A stretch of 64,000 nt of DNA from Streptomyces leeuwenhoekii (GTDB lineage: Bacteria > Actinomycetota > Actinomycetes > Streptomycetales > Streptomycetaceae), in assembly GCF_001013905.1 (NCBI RefSeq), contig NZ_LN831790.1, positions 1 to 64,000 of the forward strand, read 5' to 3'. The translations under genes and the position numbers were made by a program. The notes under the pieces are model-generated. The model searched no databases and was not told the origin of the DNA. It was given only the letters and a program-made list of their open reading frames with translations. Of the stretch, positions 35,927-43,593 are shown in pieces (the first letter of the stretch is position 1; each line of letters begins with the position of its first letter).

Positions 35927-36371
35927 ATGCCCGAGAACACCGTCACCGTGCCGCTCGCCCCGATGGAGCTGGAGGACGTCGCCGGCGCCTTCGCCTACAT
36001 CCGGGCGTGGCAGGCCGGGGACATCGACACCGCCGGCGCGGTCGCCGACGCCATGGGCCCGGAGCTGCACCGGCTGCTCCTGGACGTCGCCGCGCGCGTC
36101 TTCATCCCGGTGACCGCTGTGGACGACTGCGACGGGGAGCCGTGCGCGCACTCCTTCCTGGCGGCGGCGCTCGGGCGGCTGCTGCTGGAGCTCCTGTGCC
36201 ACGGCGTGTGCCTGGCCAAATGCGCCGGGTGCGGCCGACGCCATCGTCCGGTTCACCGACAACATCCTCACCGAGGACCACGGCGGCGTCGCCGACGTCC
36301 TGCGCCAGCTGGAGGCTGCGGGGATGAAGCAGGCGATGGAGGCGCACCCGGCGCACCGCACCACCGCGTAG
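35927..36371 (+). pseudogene. ORF184, copy 2, frameshifted
   Basis: The frame starts MPENTVTVPLAPMELEDVAGAF and follows copy 1 to about residue 100 (CHGVCLAKCAGCG). From about 36225 the homologous sequence continues in another frame as ADAIVRFTDNILTEDHGG and then VADVLRQLEAAG, ending HRTTA at the TAG at 36369-36371. A single small indel around 36215-36230 explains this. Without the shift, the protein would be about 148 residues, which probably shows the natural end of the family. The mutated reading frame runs on to 36613 through repeats and the IS110 left end. Confidence 0.7.
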
Positions 36372-36535
36372 CTGCACCTCCAGGACGGCGGTGGTGCGGT
36401 GCGGCGCGCGTCACCGGCGCGCCACCGTGGTGCGTTCCACCGCACCACCGCACCGCACCACCGCACCGCGCCGGGCCGCGCCACCTCGGTGTGGTCCCCC
36501 GCCATCACCGCACCAGGCGCGCCACGGCCGAGGCG
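36355..36535. repeat. GGTGCGGTG/CACCGCACC repeat cluster 3
   Basis: Tandem and inverted copies of CACCGCACCACCGCACC and GGTGCGGTG occupy this stretch, between the end of ORF184 copy 2 and the solitary IS110 left end. The position is equivalent to cluster 1 in the first cassette, but the repeat unit differs (GTGCGGTG instead of GGTGCGCACC). Confidence 0.55.
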
Positions 36536-36541
36536 GGCCCC

Positions 36542-36939
36542 TCTATCACACACCCCCCAATGGGCAGTGATGCGGGGCACCGCCAGGCCCACCCCGGCCG
36601 ATCGAGGCCCTGAAAGAGACTGCGGGCCCCACATCACTTTCTCGTGACGGTGGTCGGTTCCGGAGAAGCCGTTCACACCCCCTGGGACTGAATCCCTTGG
36701 TCAAGAGCCGGCCTCCGGGACCGTCCACTGTCACGAGCCCGTACGACGGCCGCATCCGCCCCGATGATCGGATCGTTGACGCTTGTGGTCCGAGCCGCCC
36801 ACAGGGGGCACCTCTCACCACGCCTGGAGCTGCCGAGCTCTGGAACAGACCGAGGGCCCTGTGAGCCGCTGGGGTCACGAACGGCTGATCGGATGCAGGG
36901 CCATTGAGCCCTTCCATTAGGGAGACGCGTGCCCCCGCA
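36542..36939 (+). mobile_element. solitary IS110 left end without transposase
   Basis: Nearly identical to 29037-29439, with about three substitutions and one short length difference in nearly 400 bases, then similarity stops abruptly about 43 bases before the point where the transposase would begin. No transposase sequence follows; instead the 5' part of another replication-relaxation gene abuts it. The noncoding end, including the candidate guide-RNA region, is thus preserved on its own. Confidence 0.75.
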
Positions 36940-37150
36940 TGTCGGAGAGTGCGGCGGTGTGCGAGGCGGTGCGGGCCTGCTTCTGCTTCGACGGGGTCGG
37001 CTTGTCGGCGTGCCGGAAGGTCAGGTGCGGAGCGCCGATCCGCTGGATCTGATCAGCCGTCGCGACCTTCAGCGCTCCGAGCACGCGCAGCACGTCGCCG
37101 CGGTAGGTGTTCGTCGACCCCGCCGGGTTGGTCTTCCGCTTCCCCGCCAT
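36917..37150 (-). pseudogene. truncated replication-relaxation gene (third, distinct lineage)
   Basis: From the ATG at 37150 the frame reads MAGKRKTNPAGSTNTYRGDV, then LGALKVATADQIQRIGAPHL and ends with LSDMRGHA where it meets the IS110 left end at about 36940. The winged-helix start resembles replication-relaxation proteins but is not close to the two full-length copies. Only about 70 residues remain, and the rest was lost when the IS end arrived or through later deletion. A TCTCCTC/GAGGAGA hairpin lies upstream at 37258-37287. Confidence 0.6.
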
Positions 37151-37869
37151 CAGCTCTGCTCCCTCGTTGCTCGCGACCGGCCGCCGGCCGACCGCCGCTG
37201 CCTCCGCCGTTGGCCGCGCCCGGCCTGGGAGGGCGTCCGGGCCCCCCGGAACCCGATGATCTCCTCCACTACGGACATGTAGAGGAGAGAAGAGGGTTGT
37301 GACGGCGCAGTTTTCGCGCCGATTCGCGGCTTGACAAGGGGTTTTCCTCCGGCCTGGGGTGCCGGGCACCAAAGGGGGTTCCCAAGGGCCCTTGGAAGGG
37401 GGCGCCCAGGGAGTTCCCTTGGGCTTGCCCAGCGCGGGCCGGCCTTCGGGTGTGATCGGCCCGAGCGGTGCCGCTGCCCGGCCCTCGGGGGGGTGCTCGT
37501 CATCGTCTGCTCTCCTTCGCTGCCCCGGCCGGGGCGGTCGGGGTGAAGGAGCAGCGTGCAGGGGACCCCCTTGTCCGCGGTCTAACCGTGGCCAGGTCAA
37601 GGAAAAACGCGGCCGTGGTCGGGCGGTAGCAGAGGTGGACAAGGGGTCGGGGACGGGCTCGTGGTCGGGCCGACCCTGCTGGACAAGGGGGCCCGGTTTG
37701 GCCCTTGCAGCCCCGATTCATTGTGACAACGCAGCCCTGTTGGCAAGAGGCGGCGGGGAACGTCCCTGGTCTGCGGGTCGTGTCGCTGCGTAGTGGGCAA
37801 GTGCTGCGGCGGGGTAGTTGGCAAGCTTTCTACGCAGTGTCCCTGGCCGCCGGGGATCGTTTGCGGGTC
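37151..37869. repeat. intergenic with four TGGACAAGGGG-type repeats
   Basis: No convincing gene. The motif (T)GGACAAGGGG appears at 37331-37341 (as TTGACAAGGGG), 37566-37576 (inverted, CCCCCTTGTCC), 37636-37646 and 37680-37690. CCAAGGGCCCTTGG near 37383 is a strong palindrome. The repeats could be protein-binding sites upstream of the secreted-protein gene, or leftovers of the IS1182-associated GGTCAAGGGG sequences found near 38840 and 40680. Confidence 0.4.
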
Positions 37870-38529
37870 ATGAAGAAGATCATTTCTGCGCTCGTCGCCG
37901 CCGCCACGGGAGCGTTGCTCGCCGGTACCGCGCACGCGCTGCCGGTGCACGCACAGGCCGGGAAGACCACCGCCCTCCCCTCTGTGGCCAGCGAGCGGAT
38001 TCCCGCGCCGCCGATCGGCGTCGACAGCCCGCACAGCGTGTACGCGGCCAATGTGCCGCTGCAGATCAACATCCTGGGTAATCTCACCGTCGACTTCAAG
38101 GGCGGCATCAACCTCACGCCGAGGCGCACCACGGAAAACGAGACCGTATTCGAGGTCCAGAACTTCCGGGTGGAGGCGGACACCAGCCCCTCCGCCCCGC
38201 ACAGGGGAACCCTCATCGTCCTGAAGAAGTGGAACAATGCGCTCACGCCCCTGAGCGTCCTGCAGCCCTCCAGCGGCGGCAGGTCGGAGATGCTCATCTA
38301 CCTGTCCCTCACCTTGGAGTTCATCGACAAGGCCACCGGTGAGACAGTCCAGACGCTGCACACGGACCCGACGCAATACGCCACGCTGCGGGCGACCGAC
38401 GTCACGTCGTTCCCCCTCGTCAACCAGCACTTCTCGCTCCAGGAGCAGGTCTCGTTCTTTCAGAAGGGCGACTACAAGCCCCACGCCAAACTGGCCGCCT
38501 TCGACTCCGTCATCAACGGGAGCGCCTAG
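37870..38529 (+). CDS. secreted protein of unknown function
   Basis: A 219-residue protein from the ATG at 37870; the frame is open from 37705 but the signal peptide fixes the start. Residues 1-30 (MKK, then a hydrophobic run ALVAAATGALLAG and AHA) form a typical Sec signal peptide. The mature part is beta-rich with segments NILGNLTVDFKGGINLTP and LIYLSLTLEFIDKATGETVQ and no cysteines, which suggests an extracellular beta-sandwich. I do not recognise the family. The gene stands alone among repeats and IS relics. Confidence 0.75.
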   Translation: MKKIISALVAAATGALLAGTAHALPVHAQAGKTTALPSVASERIPAPPIGVDSPHSVYAANVPLQINILGNLTVDFKGGINLTPRRTTENETVFEVQNFRVEADTSPSAPHRGTLIVLKKWNNALTPLSVLQPSSGGRSEMLIYLSLTLEFIDKATGETVQTLHTDPTQYATLRATDVTSFPLVNQHFSLQEQVSFFQKGDYKPHAKLAAFDSVINGSA

Positions 38530-38589
38530 CCACATCTGTTCGTGGGGCAGGGCATGGCGAACGATCCGGGGGAGTGTCGCCCTGGGCCG

Positions 38590-38765
38590 CGTCGCCGGTT
38601 CATGCGTACCGGGTGCGGTGGCGCGGTGCGGTGGTGCGCCCGGGTCCATCCGGTGCTCCTCCACTCGGTGCGGTGGTGTGCGCACCGGTGCGGCTGGCGC
38701 GCGGGAGTGGTGCACACCGGATGAACGCGGTGCGGTGGACCGGATGGAGACGGTGGAGGCGGTGC
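38590..38765. repeat. GTGCGGTG repeat cluster 4
   Basis: Many overlapping copies of GGTGCGGTGG, CGGTGCGG and one GTGTGCGCACCGG are packed here, directly outside the IS1182 relic end at 38793. The composition resembles clusters 1-3, and short translated frames across it are low complexity and not genes. Confidence 0.5.
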
Positions 38766-38793
38766 GTTTCTCCTTGACCCGAGCTGAGGACCC

Positions 38794-39603
38794 TGTTGGC
38801 CAATTCCCACTGGGTAGCTCTGGAAGACCTGCGTGGTCAAGGGGAAACGTAGTGTGTCAAGGGACGACGCAGTCCAAAATGTCTGTCCGGTGGTCCGCGG
38901 TCAAGGGGTCCGGGGCCGGTCGCAGGCGGCGGAAGTGGGAGGTGCGGCTGCTGCCTCGTGGTGTCTCGGTGATCCAGGCGTCGATGTGCGAGAGGTTGAG
39001 GGCTGCCGCTGGGAGCTGATGCTGAAGGTGCGTCTTGGCGGCGCCGTGGTAGCGAGAACGTCGCAGCCCCATCTGCCGGACACCTTGCGAGATCGTGCTC
39101 TCGATGCCCGCTCGCGACTGGTAGCGCCGACGCCACTCGTCCGTTTTCCGCTCTTCGCGTGCCTTGCGGAGCGCTTCGAGTTTTTGGCGGTTTCTGAAGG
39201 TCAAGCGCCTGCCGATCCGGCCGGTGCCGCGTGTGCACTGGGTGCGGACGGGGCAGGGCCGGCAGTCGTCAGGGCAGCCTGACGGTCGGACAGGCCTTCG
39301 GCGAACTGCAGGGTCGACACCAGGGCGAGAACCGCCGGAGACAGGGCCGACCGACCTCGATGGGGGAACAGGTCGGCGAAGTCTTCGTCACGGAACAGCT
39401 CACCCAGCGCATCACGCACCCTGATCGCCAGGCTGCCCTGAGGCAAGGCGGCTTCGGCGATCCTCCGTGTCGCTTCCGGAACCCGGCCCGCCCGTACGCA
39501 ACGACACTGACGCCTCCCCGATGCTGTCCATCCCCGGCAACGACGCCGGATGACCGGATCAACGACGCTGAGCCGCGTACGACCACAGTGGAATTGGTCA
39601 ACA
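38794..39603 (-). mobile_element. IS1182-family element, internally deleted
   Basis: Imperfect inverted ends TGTTGGCCAATTCCCACTG (38794-38812) and CAGTGGAATTGGTCAACA (39586-39603) bound about 810 bases, roughly half of a full IS1182-type element. The transposase within has lost its middle part. The left end and about 100 bases inside it occur again in inverted orientation at 40660-40822. Confidence 0.65.
38857..39482 (-). pseudogene. IS1182-family transposase with central deletion
   Basis: The N-terminal piece reads LAIRVRDALGELFRDEDFAD, then LSPAVLALVSTLQFAEGLSD as in IS1182 transposases. At about 39275 it jumps and changes frame to DDCRPCPVRTQCTRG and then, from 39204, to RAGIESTISQGVRQMGLRRS with AAALNLSHIDAWI, the C-terminal catalytic-glutamate region. 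The two central aspartate motifs and some 200 or more residues are missing, so it is inactive. Confidence 0.7.
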
Positions 39604-39763
39604 AGGTCTACGTCCGGCCTTCCAGCAGGCCAACTTGCGGAATTGCTGGCCTGCTGAAAGGCGGCTCCGGGAGCGTGGGCATCCCATGAAGGGTTGTGGA
39701 GTCTCCCGGCCGCCAGCAGAGAGGGAAGCGCCCTCGATGGGGTGGACGGCACCAAACAGCAGT

Positions 39764-40015
39764 TCAGTAGCTCCCCGCTCGGACGTACTTGACCAGATCA
39801 CGGACACTGCGAACCTTGCTGGCCTCACTATCGGGAATGTCGACTCCGAAAGTCGCTTCGACCTGCACCAGCAGCTCCACCAAAGGCAGACTGTCCGCCT
39901 CTAGGTCTTCCTGGAACCTCGATTCAAGAGTGACCTCTTCCACACTCCGGTTCAGGACTTTCGCCACAGTCTCGATGACCCTGCGCTCCAGGGCCTGGTT
40001 TGCCTCAACGCCCAT
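39764..40015 (-). CDS. stand-alone acyl carrier protein
   Basis: An 83-residue protein from the ATG at 40015, with GGAG nine bases upstream; a GTG at 40051 would add 12 residues. It has the four-helix acyl-carrier pattern with FQEDLEADSLPLVELLVQVE, where Ser42 in DSL is the phosphopantetheine attachment site, then FGVDIPD. Length is normal for a free-standing ACP. No ketosynthase, thioesterase or transferase gene is nearby; instead it sits between IS1182 fragments. It may be a remnant cargo of a biosynthetic cluster or serve a chromosomal pathway in trans. Confidence 0.82.
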   Translation of the reverse strand: MGVEANQALERRVIETVAKVLNRSVEEVTLESRFQEDLEADSLPLVELLVQVEATFGVDIPDSEASKVRSVRDLVKYVRAGSY

Positions 40016-40051
40016 CTGCCCGATCTCCCGTCCAACCGTTCTCAACTTCAC

Positions 40052-40659
40052 TCCCCGGCAAGGGGGGAGCGTGATCAGAGTCTATGGGTTCACTCACTCG
40101 ACGTCACAACACTGTGACCGAACGTCAGCCAGGTTCAGAAGCAGGCAAGGGAATCCCGCACGGACCTGGAAGCCCTCGATCCACGACCGAGCGACTGCGC
40201 CACCTCCAGGACGCGTTCACCAGGATGGGACGACTCCCGCGCCTGCAGGGACCGCTACGCCGAACAGGACGACGCCGACGGAATGCACCCCGTGCCCATC
40301 GTCCGGCAGCGCGCACCGGGTGGGCTCCACTCGGTGGTGTCGCTAACGCGGTGGAGCCCACCGGGTGGGTGGAACGCCATCCGCGCCCTCGGGTGGCGTC
40401 CATCGGGTGGTGCAGGCCGATGGACGGGGGCGTGATCCATCCACTCGGTGTCCTCCATCCGACCCGGTGCGCCGGTGGCACCCGTCTATGCGGACGGTGG
40501 ACGAGGTGGTGGCGACAGCGGCCCGAGCTGCAGGCGGGATTGCGGTGAGGAGACGCGTGGCCCTGGTGATCGCTGGCAGCCCCTCTCCCAGCGATGGGCC
40601 TCGCTGTCCCCTCCCCCCTTGACCGGCTTCACCACACGAACTGCCCCTCGAGCATCCCC
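40052..40659. repeat. intergenic with GGTGGAGYCCACC-type repeat cluster 5
   Basis: From about 40310 to 40510 the motifs CTCCACTCGGTGG, GGTGGAGCCCACCGGGTGG and CACTCGGTGTCCTCC recur in both orientations. The remainder, 40052-40310 and 40510-40660, shows no gene or known element. The cluster resembles the repeats at 40881-40951 more than clusters 1-4. Confidence 0.45.
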
Positions 40660-40822
40660 TGAACGGCCTTGCCTCGCCCCCTTGACCACGGACCACCGGA
40701 CAGACATCTCGGACTCGGTCTCCCCTTGCCACACCACAATTTCCCCTTGTCCACGCAGGCCTTCCAGAGCCACCCAGCGGAATTGGCCAACAGAGTCCTG
40801 AGCTGAGGTCAAGGAGAAACGC
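40660..40822 (+). repeat. inverted copy of the IS1182 relic end and flank
   Basis: The reverse complement of this segment matches 38764-38930, including the IS end CAGCGGAATTGGCCAACAG (40775-40793) and about 28 bases outside it (GAGCTGAGG, GGTCAAGGAGAAACGC). Because the outer flanks also match, one copy arose by inverted duplication rather than by independent insertion. Together the copies bracket the ACP gene. Confidence 0.65.
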
Positions 40823-40880
40823 ACCGGGTGGATGCGCGGACCCACTCCCCTCGATGGCGTCCACTTCCCCCCGGTGGGCT

Positions 40881-40951
40881 CCACTCGGTGGAGTGGATGC
40901 CGAGCACGGTGGCGTCCACTTCCGGACGGTGGACCCCACTCGGTGGAGTGG
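40881..40951. repeat. CCACTCGGTGGAGTGG repeats, cluster 6
   Basis: The 16-base motif CCACTCGGTGGAGTGG is present exactly at 40881-40896 and 40936-40951, 55 bases apart, with partial copies at 40327 and 40440 in cluster 5. Its arms CCACTC/GAGTGG are inverted repeats. The array ends beside the 3' end of the relaxase gene at 41006. Confidence 0.55.
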
Positions 40952-41005
40952 AGCCGGGCGTCGTCGGTGCGCACCACCGCACCGGGTGCGCGCCATCGGG
41001 TCCAC

Positions 41006-42976
41006 TCAGTGGCTGGCCTCCCGGCCGCGGTGCGGTCCGGGTTGCTGTGGGCGGTGCGCCTGCTGGTCGTCCGGGCGCACCGGGCGCACCGCGTCGGCGT
41101 CGGCCTGTGCGGTGTGGCGGTCCGCGCGGGCGCGGGAGTCGTTGACCATCTTGGTGGCCGCCTCCTGGATGCGGCGCAGCCGGTCGGCGGTGAGACCGAG
41201 GGCTTCCACGTCCGTGTGGAACTTCCGCAAGGTCCGCAGCGCCGTCATGTCGATCGCCTCTGGGCGCCCGGCCTCCTGCTCCTGGTCGTCGTGCTCGGGG
41301 TCGGTCGGCTCGGGCGCGAGCAGCTGCTCGGGCATTGCCGCCTGCTGGTGGGCGACGACGTCGTACGCCCGGCCCCGCACGGCGGCGGTCGTGGAGGTGC
41401 ACAGCTTCTCCCGCACCACCGCACCGGCGAGGACGGCACGGTCGTACTGGAGCGGGATGCGGGGTATCTCCCACTCCCCCGCGTCCTGGCCCGGCGGCCG
41501 GAGCGCAGCCGGCTCGCCGGGATCGGCCGGGGGCTGCCGGTCCGGGTCGGGCGCGGGGGCTGGCGGGCGGCGGCGGGCGGGGAGGTCGGCCAGGTCCCAC
41601 CGGGCGGTGTAGAGGCGGTAGTCCGCCAGCAGGCCGATGGTGGTCTTCGGCTCGCTGATGTCCAGGCAGTGGGTGGAGATGGCGGCGGCCACGATCTCCT
41701 CGTCCAGGCCGGGGTCGCGGCGGCGGCCGCGCAGGACGAGGGCGAGGTGGCGGCGGGCTTCGGCGAGCAGGTGCCGGCGGTGGAAGCGGCCGCCGCCGTT
41801 CATCACGAACACCGTCGCGGTCACGTCGACGGCCGCCAGGGCGACGTCGACCACGGCCGCCACCCGGGCCCGGATCGCCGCGGCCGCGGCACGGGCGTGC
41901 TCGAGGAGGGAGTTGATGACGTCGGCAGCGACCTTGGAGGTGAGGATCGTGCTTACCTTCCACCAGGCGCGCAGCTGCGCGAGCGGCCGGGTCTTCTGCT
42001 TGGGCGGGCGGGTCTTGCGGGCGGCGATCTGGGTCATCTTGGCGCGGGCCCGCTCGGAGACCACGGGCAGGAACCGCGGCTCGCCGTCGTCGTCGACGGC
42101 GGTGACGTACTCGTGCTCCAGCTCGGCCAGGCAGGCGGCGATCTGGTCGCTGCGCCGGGCGGTCCAGCGGATCAGCTCGTGCGGCACCCCGGCGATTTCC
42201 ATCACCGGCCGGCGCCCCGGGGTGACGGTGCGCGGCTCGGTCGCCAGCCCCAGCGCCTCGCAGACCTCAGCGGCCACGATCTCGTTGTAGAGCGCGGAGG
42301 CGGCCACGGTGTTCTCGTGCAGGGCCGTGGTGTGGATCGAGCCCCACTTCCCGTCCAGGCGCTGCCCCTTCACGCTCAGAAGCAGATGGTCATGCAGCAG
42401 TGGTCGGCCGGAGCGTGCCTCGTAGTGGCGGAAGCGGGCGGCGACCAGACCGCCGGGCGGCCGCACCCGGTAGACGCCGTCCTTGTCGTACCGGATCACC
42501 GCCACCTCGTCCTCGATCCACTCCAGCACCCGCTCGATCGCCCGCTCGTGCGCGGCCTCGATCACCCGCCGCGTCTCCTCATCCCCCAGCGCCCACAGGA
42601 GGTAGATCGTCGGCTGCGGCCGGAACACGAAGTCGACCCCGGTCACCGTCACCCGGCGTCCGAGGGCGCCGGTCTTGAACGCCTTCTTCGGGGAGTCGCC
42701 CTTGGCGAGCCGGTCGGCCTCGATCCGGTCCGCGTACGGGTGCCGGCCCCGCTCGCCGAAGAGGTTCCGCAGCTGCTGCTCGGTGACCTCCTGCCCCAGC
42801 GTCAGTCCGAGCACGGCAAGTCCCCGGCCCATCCATCGCCCGACCGGGACACCGGCTTGCTCCTGGGCCTCGCGCAGCGGCGTGCGCGCCGGGCGGCGGC
42901 CGTCGCCGACGACGGTCTCGCGCAGGTAGTAGCGGTGCATCTGACCAGCCCGGATGATCTTGATATCCACTGTCAT
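41006..42976 (-). CDS. MobF/TrwC-type conjugative relaxase without helicase domain
   Basis: A 656-residue protein from the ATG at 42976; the open frame starts 14 codons earlier but is non-coding in character. Tyr16/Tyr17 in HRYYLRE match the catalytic tyrosines near the N-terminus of TrwC relaxases. GVDFVFRPQPTIYLLWALGD is the variant of the FDLTFSPPKS-type motif, and the metal-binding triad is His184 (RHYEARSG), His195 and His197 (LLHDHLLLSV). After about residue 300 there are no helicase motifs, unlike full TrwC/TraI. It nicks oriT and pilots DNA transfer; oriT is probably in 42977-43200. The last 45 residues are low complexity and a diverged copy of that tail lies at 45520-45640. Confidence 0.85.
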   Translation of the reverse strand: MTVDIKIIRAGQMHRYYLRETVVGDGRRPARTPLREAQEQAGVPVGRWMGRGLAVLGLTLGQEVTEQQLRNLFGERGRHPYADRIEADRLAKGDSPKKAFKTGALGRRVTVTGVDFVFRPQPTIYLLWALGDEETRRVIEAAHERAIERVLEWIEDEVAVIRYDKDGVYRVRPPGGLVAARFRHYEARSGRPLLHDHLLLSVKGQRLDGKWGSIHTTALHENTVAASALYNEIVAAEVCEALGLATEPRTVTPGRRPVMEIAGVPHELIRWTARRSDQIAACLAELEHEYVTAVDDDGEPRFLPVVSERARAKMTQIAARKTRPPKQKTRPLAQLRAWWKVSTILTSKVAADVINSLLEHARAAAAAIRARVAAVVDVALAAVDVTATVFVMNGGGRFHRRHLLAEARRHLALVLRGRRRDPGLDEEIVAAAISTHCLDISEPKTTIGLLADYRLYTARWDLADLPARRRPPAPAPDPDRQPPADPGEPAALRPPGQDAGEWEIPRIPLQYDRAVLAGAVVREKLCTSTTAAVRGRAYDVVAHQQAAMPEQLLAPEPTDPEHDDQEQEAGRPEAIDMTALRTLRKFHTDVEALGLTADRLRRIQEAATKMVNDSRARADRHTAQADADAVRPVRPDDQQAHRPQQPGPHRGREASH

Positions 42977-43213
42977 GCAGACCACGCCACACGGCCCTGA
43001 CCTGCAATAAAAGCCCAATCAGCCGCACGTCCCGCCACGCGGGAGCAGCGGCCGAACTTTCTTCTCAGGTGCCCGTCAGACGGGAAGCGGCTCCGCCGGC
43101 TCGCCAGTGTCATTGCTCTCCGGCAGCCCCCCGACAACCACCTGAACGACACCACCGAGCACCGCCTACACGCACCAGCCGACAAGCACCGCCAAAGGAC
43201 GACCGCCTACCCA

Positions 43214-43235
43214 GCCCCCGGCAACCGCCGGGGGC
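43214..43235 (+). terminator. strong hairpin upstream of the RelE/ParE-like gene
   Basis: GCCCCCGGC-AACC-GCCGGGGGC forms a 9-base stem with a four-base loop, followed by TTCGTCGTG. It is the usual shape of a Streptomyces terminator or attenuator and ends 25 bases before the start codon at 43261. Confidence 0.6.
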
Positions 43236-43260
43236 TTCGTCGTGCTGTCCGGAGGACACC

Positions 43261-43566
43261 GTGCCCACGTACGAGACACTTCCCCGCTTCACCACCGACC
43301 TCCAGCACCTCACCCCCGCCCAGCGCCGGCGCTTCCGCCGCGTCGTACGAGAGGCCTTCGTTCCCGACCTGCGCACCGGGTGCTTCCGTCCCGGCCTGCG
43401 CGTCAAGCGCGTCCAGCGAGCATCCGGCATCTACGAGCTCACCTCGTCCATGGGCGCTGGACCCGCAGGACGCGCCACCTGGCAATACGGGCCTGCGCTC
43501 CGCCCCGGCGTGCCACACGTCATCTGGCGCCGCATTGGCACCCACGACATCCTCACCGGACCCTGA
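43261..43566 (+). CDS. RelE/ParE-superfamily toxin-like protein
   Basis: A 101-residue protein starting at the GTG at 43261 with GGAGG five bases upstream; the open frame from 43069 includes the hairpin and is not preferred. It has LPRFTTDLQHLTPAQRRRF helices followed by GLRVKRVQRASGIYELTSS, a glycine-rich strand turn and VIWRRIGTHDIL, the strand-helix order of RelE/ParE-like mRNA-interferase or gyrase toxins. No antitoxin gene adjoins it on either side, so it may be an orphan or depend on a distant partner. Assignment rests on fold-like pattern and the IWRRIGTHDI ending seen in such actinobacterial proteins. Confidence 0.6.
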   Translation: MPTYETLPRFTTDLQHLTPAQRRRFRRVVREAFVPDLRTGCFRPGLRVKRVQRASGIYELTSSMGAGPAGRATWQYGPALRPGVPHVIWRRIGTHDILTGP

Positions 43567-43593
43567 CAGCATCGGGGCGGTGGGCACGGCCGG

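Noticed and set aside
40832..43000. 722-codon plus-strand frame opposite the relaxase
   Set aside because: Antisense shadow; the minus strand has the relaxase tyrosines, His triad and a good start.
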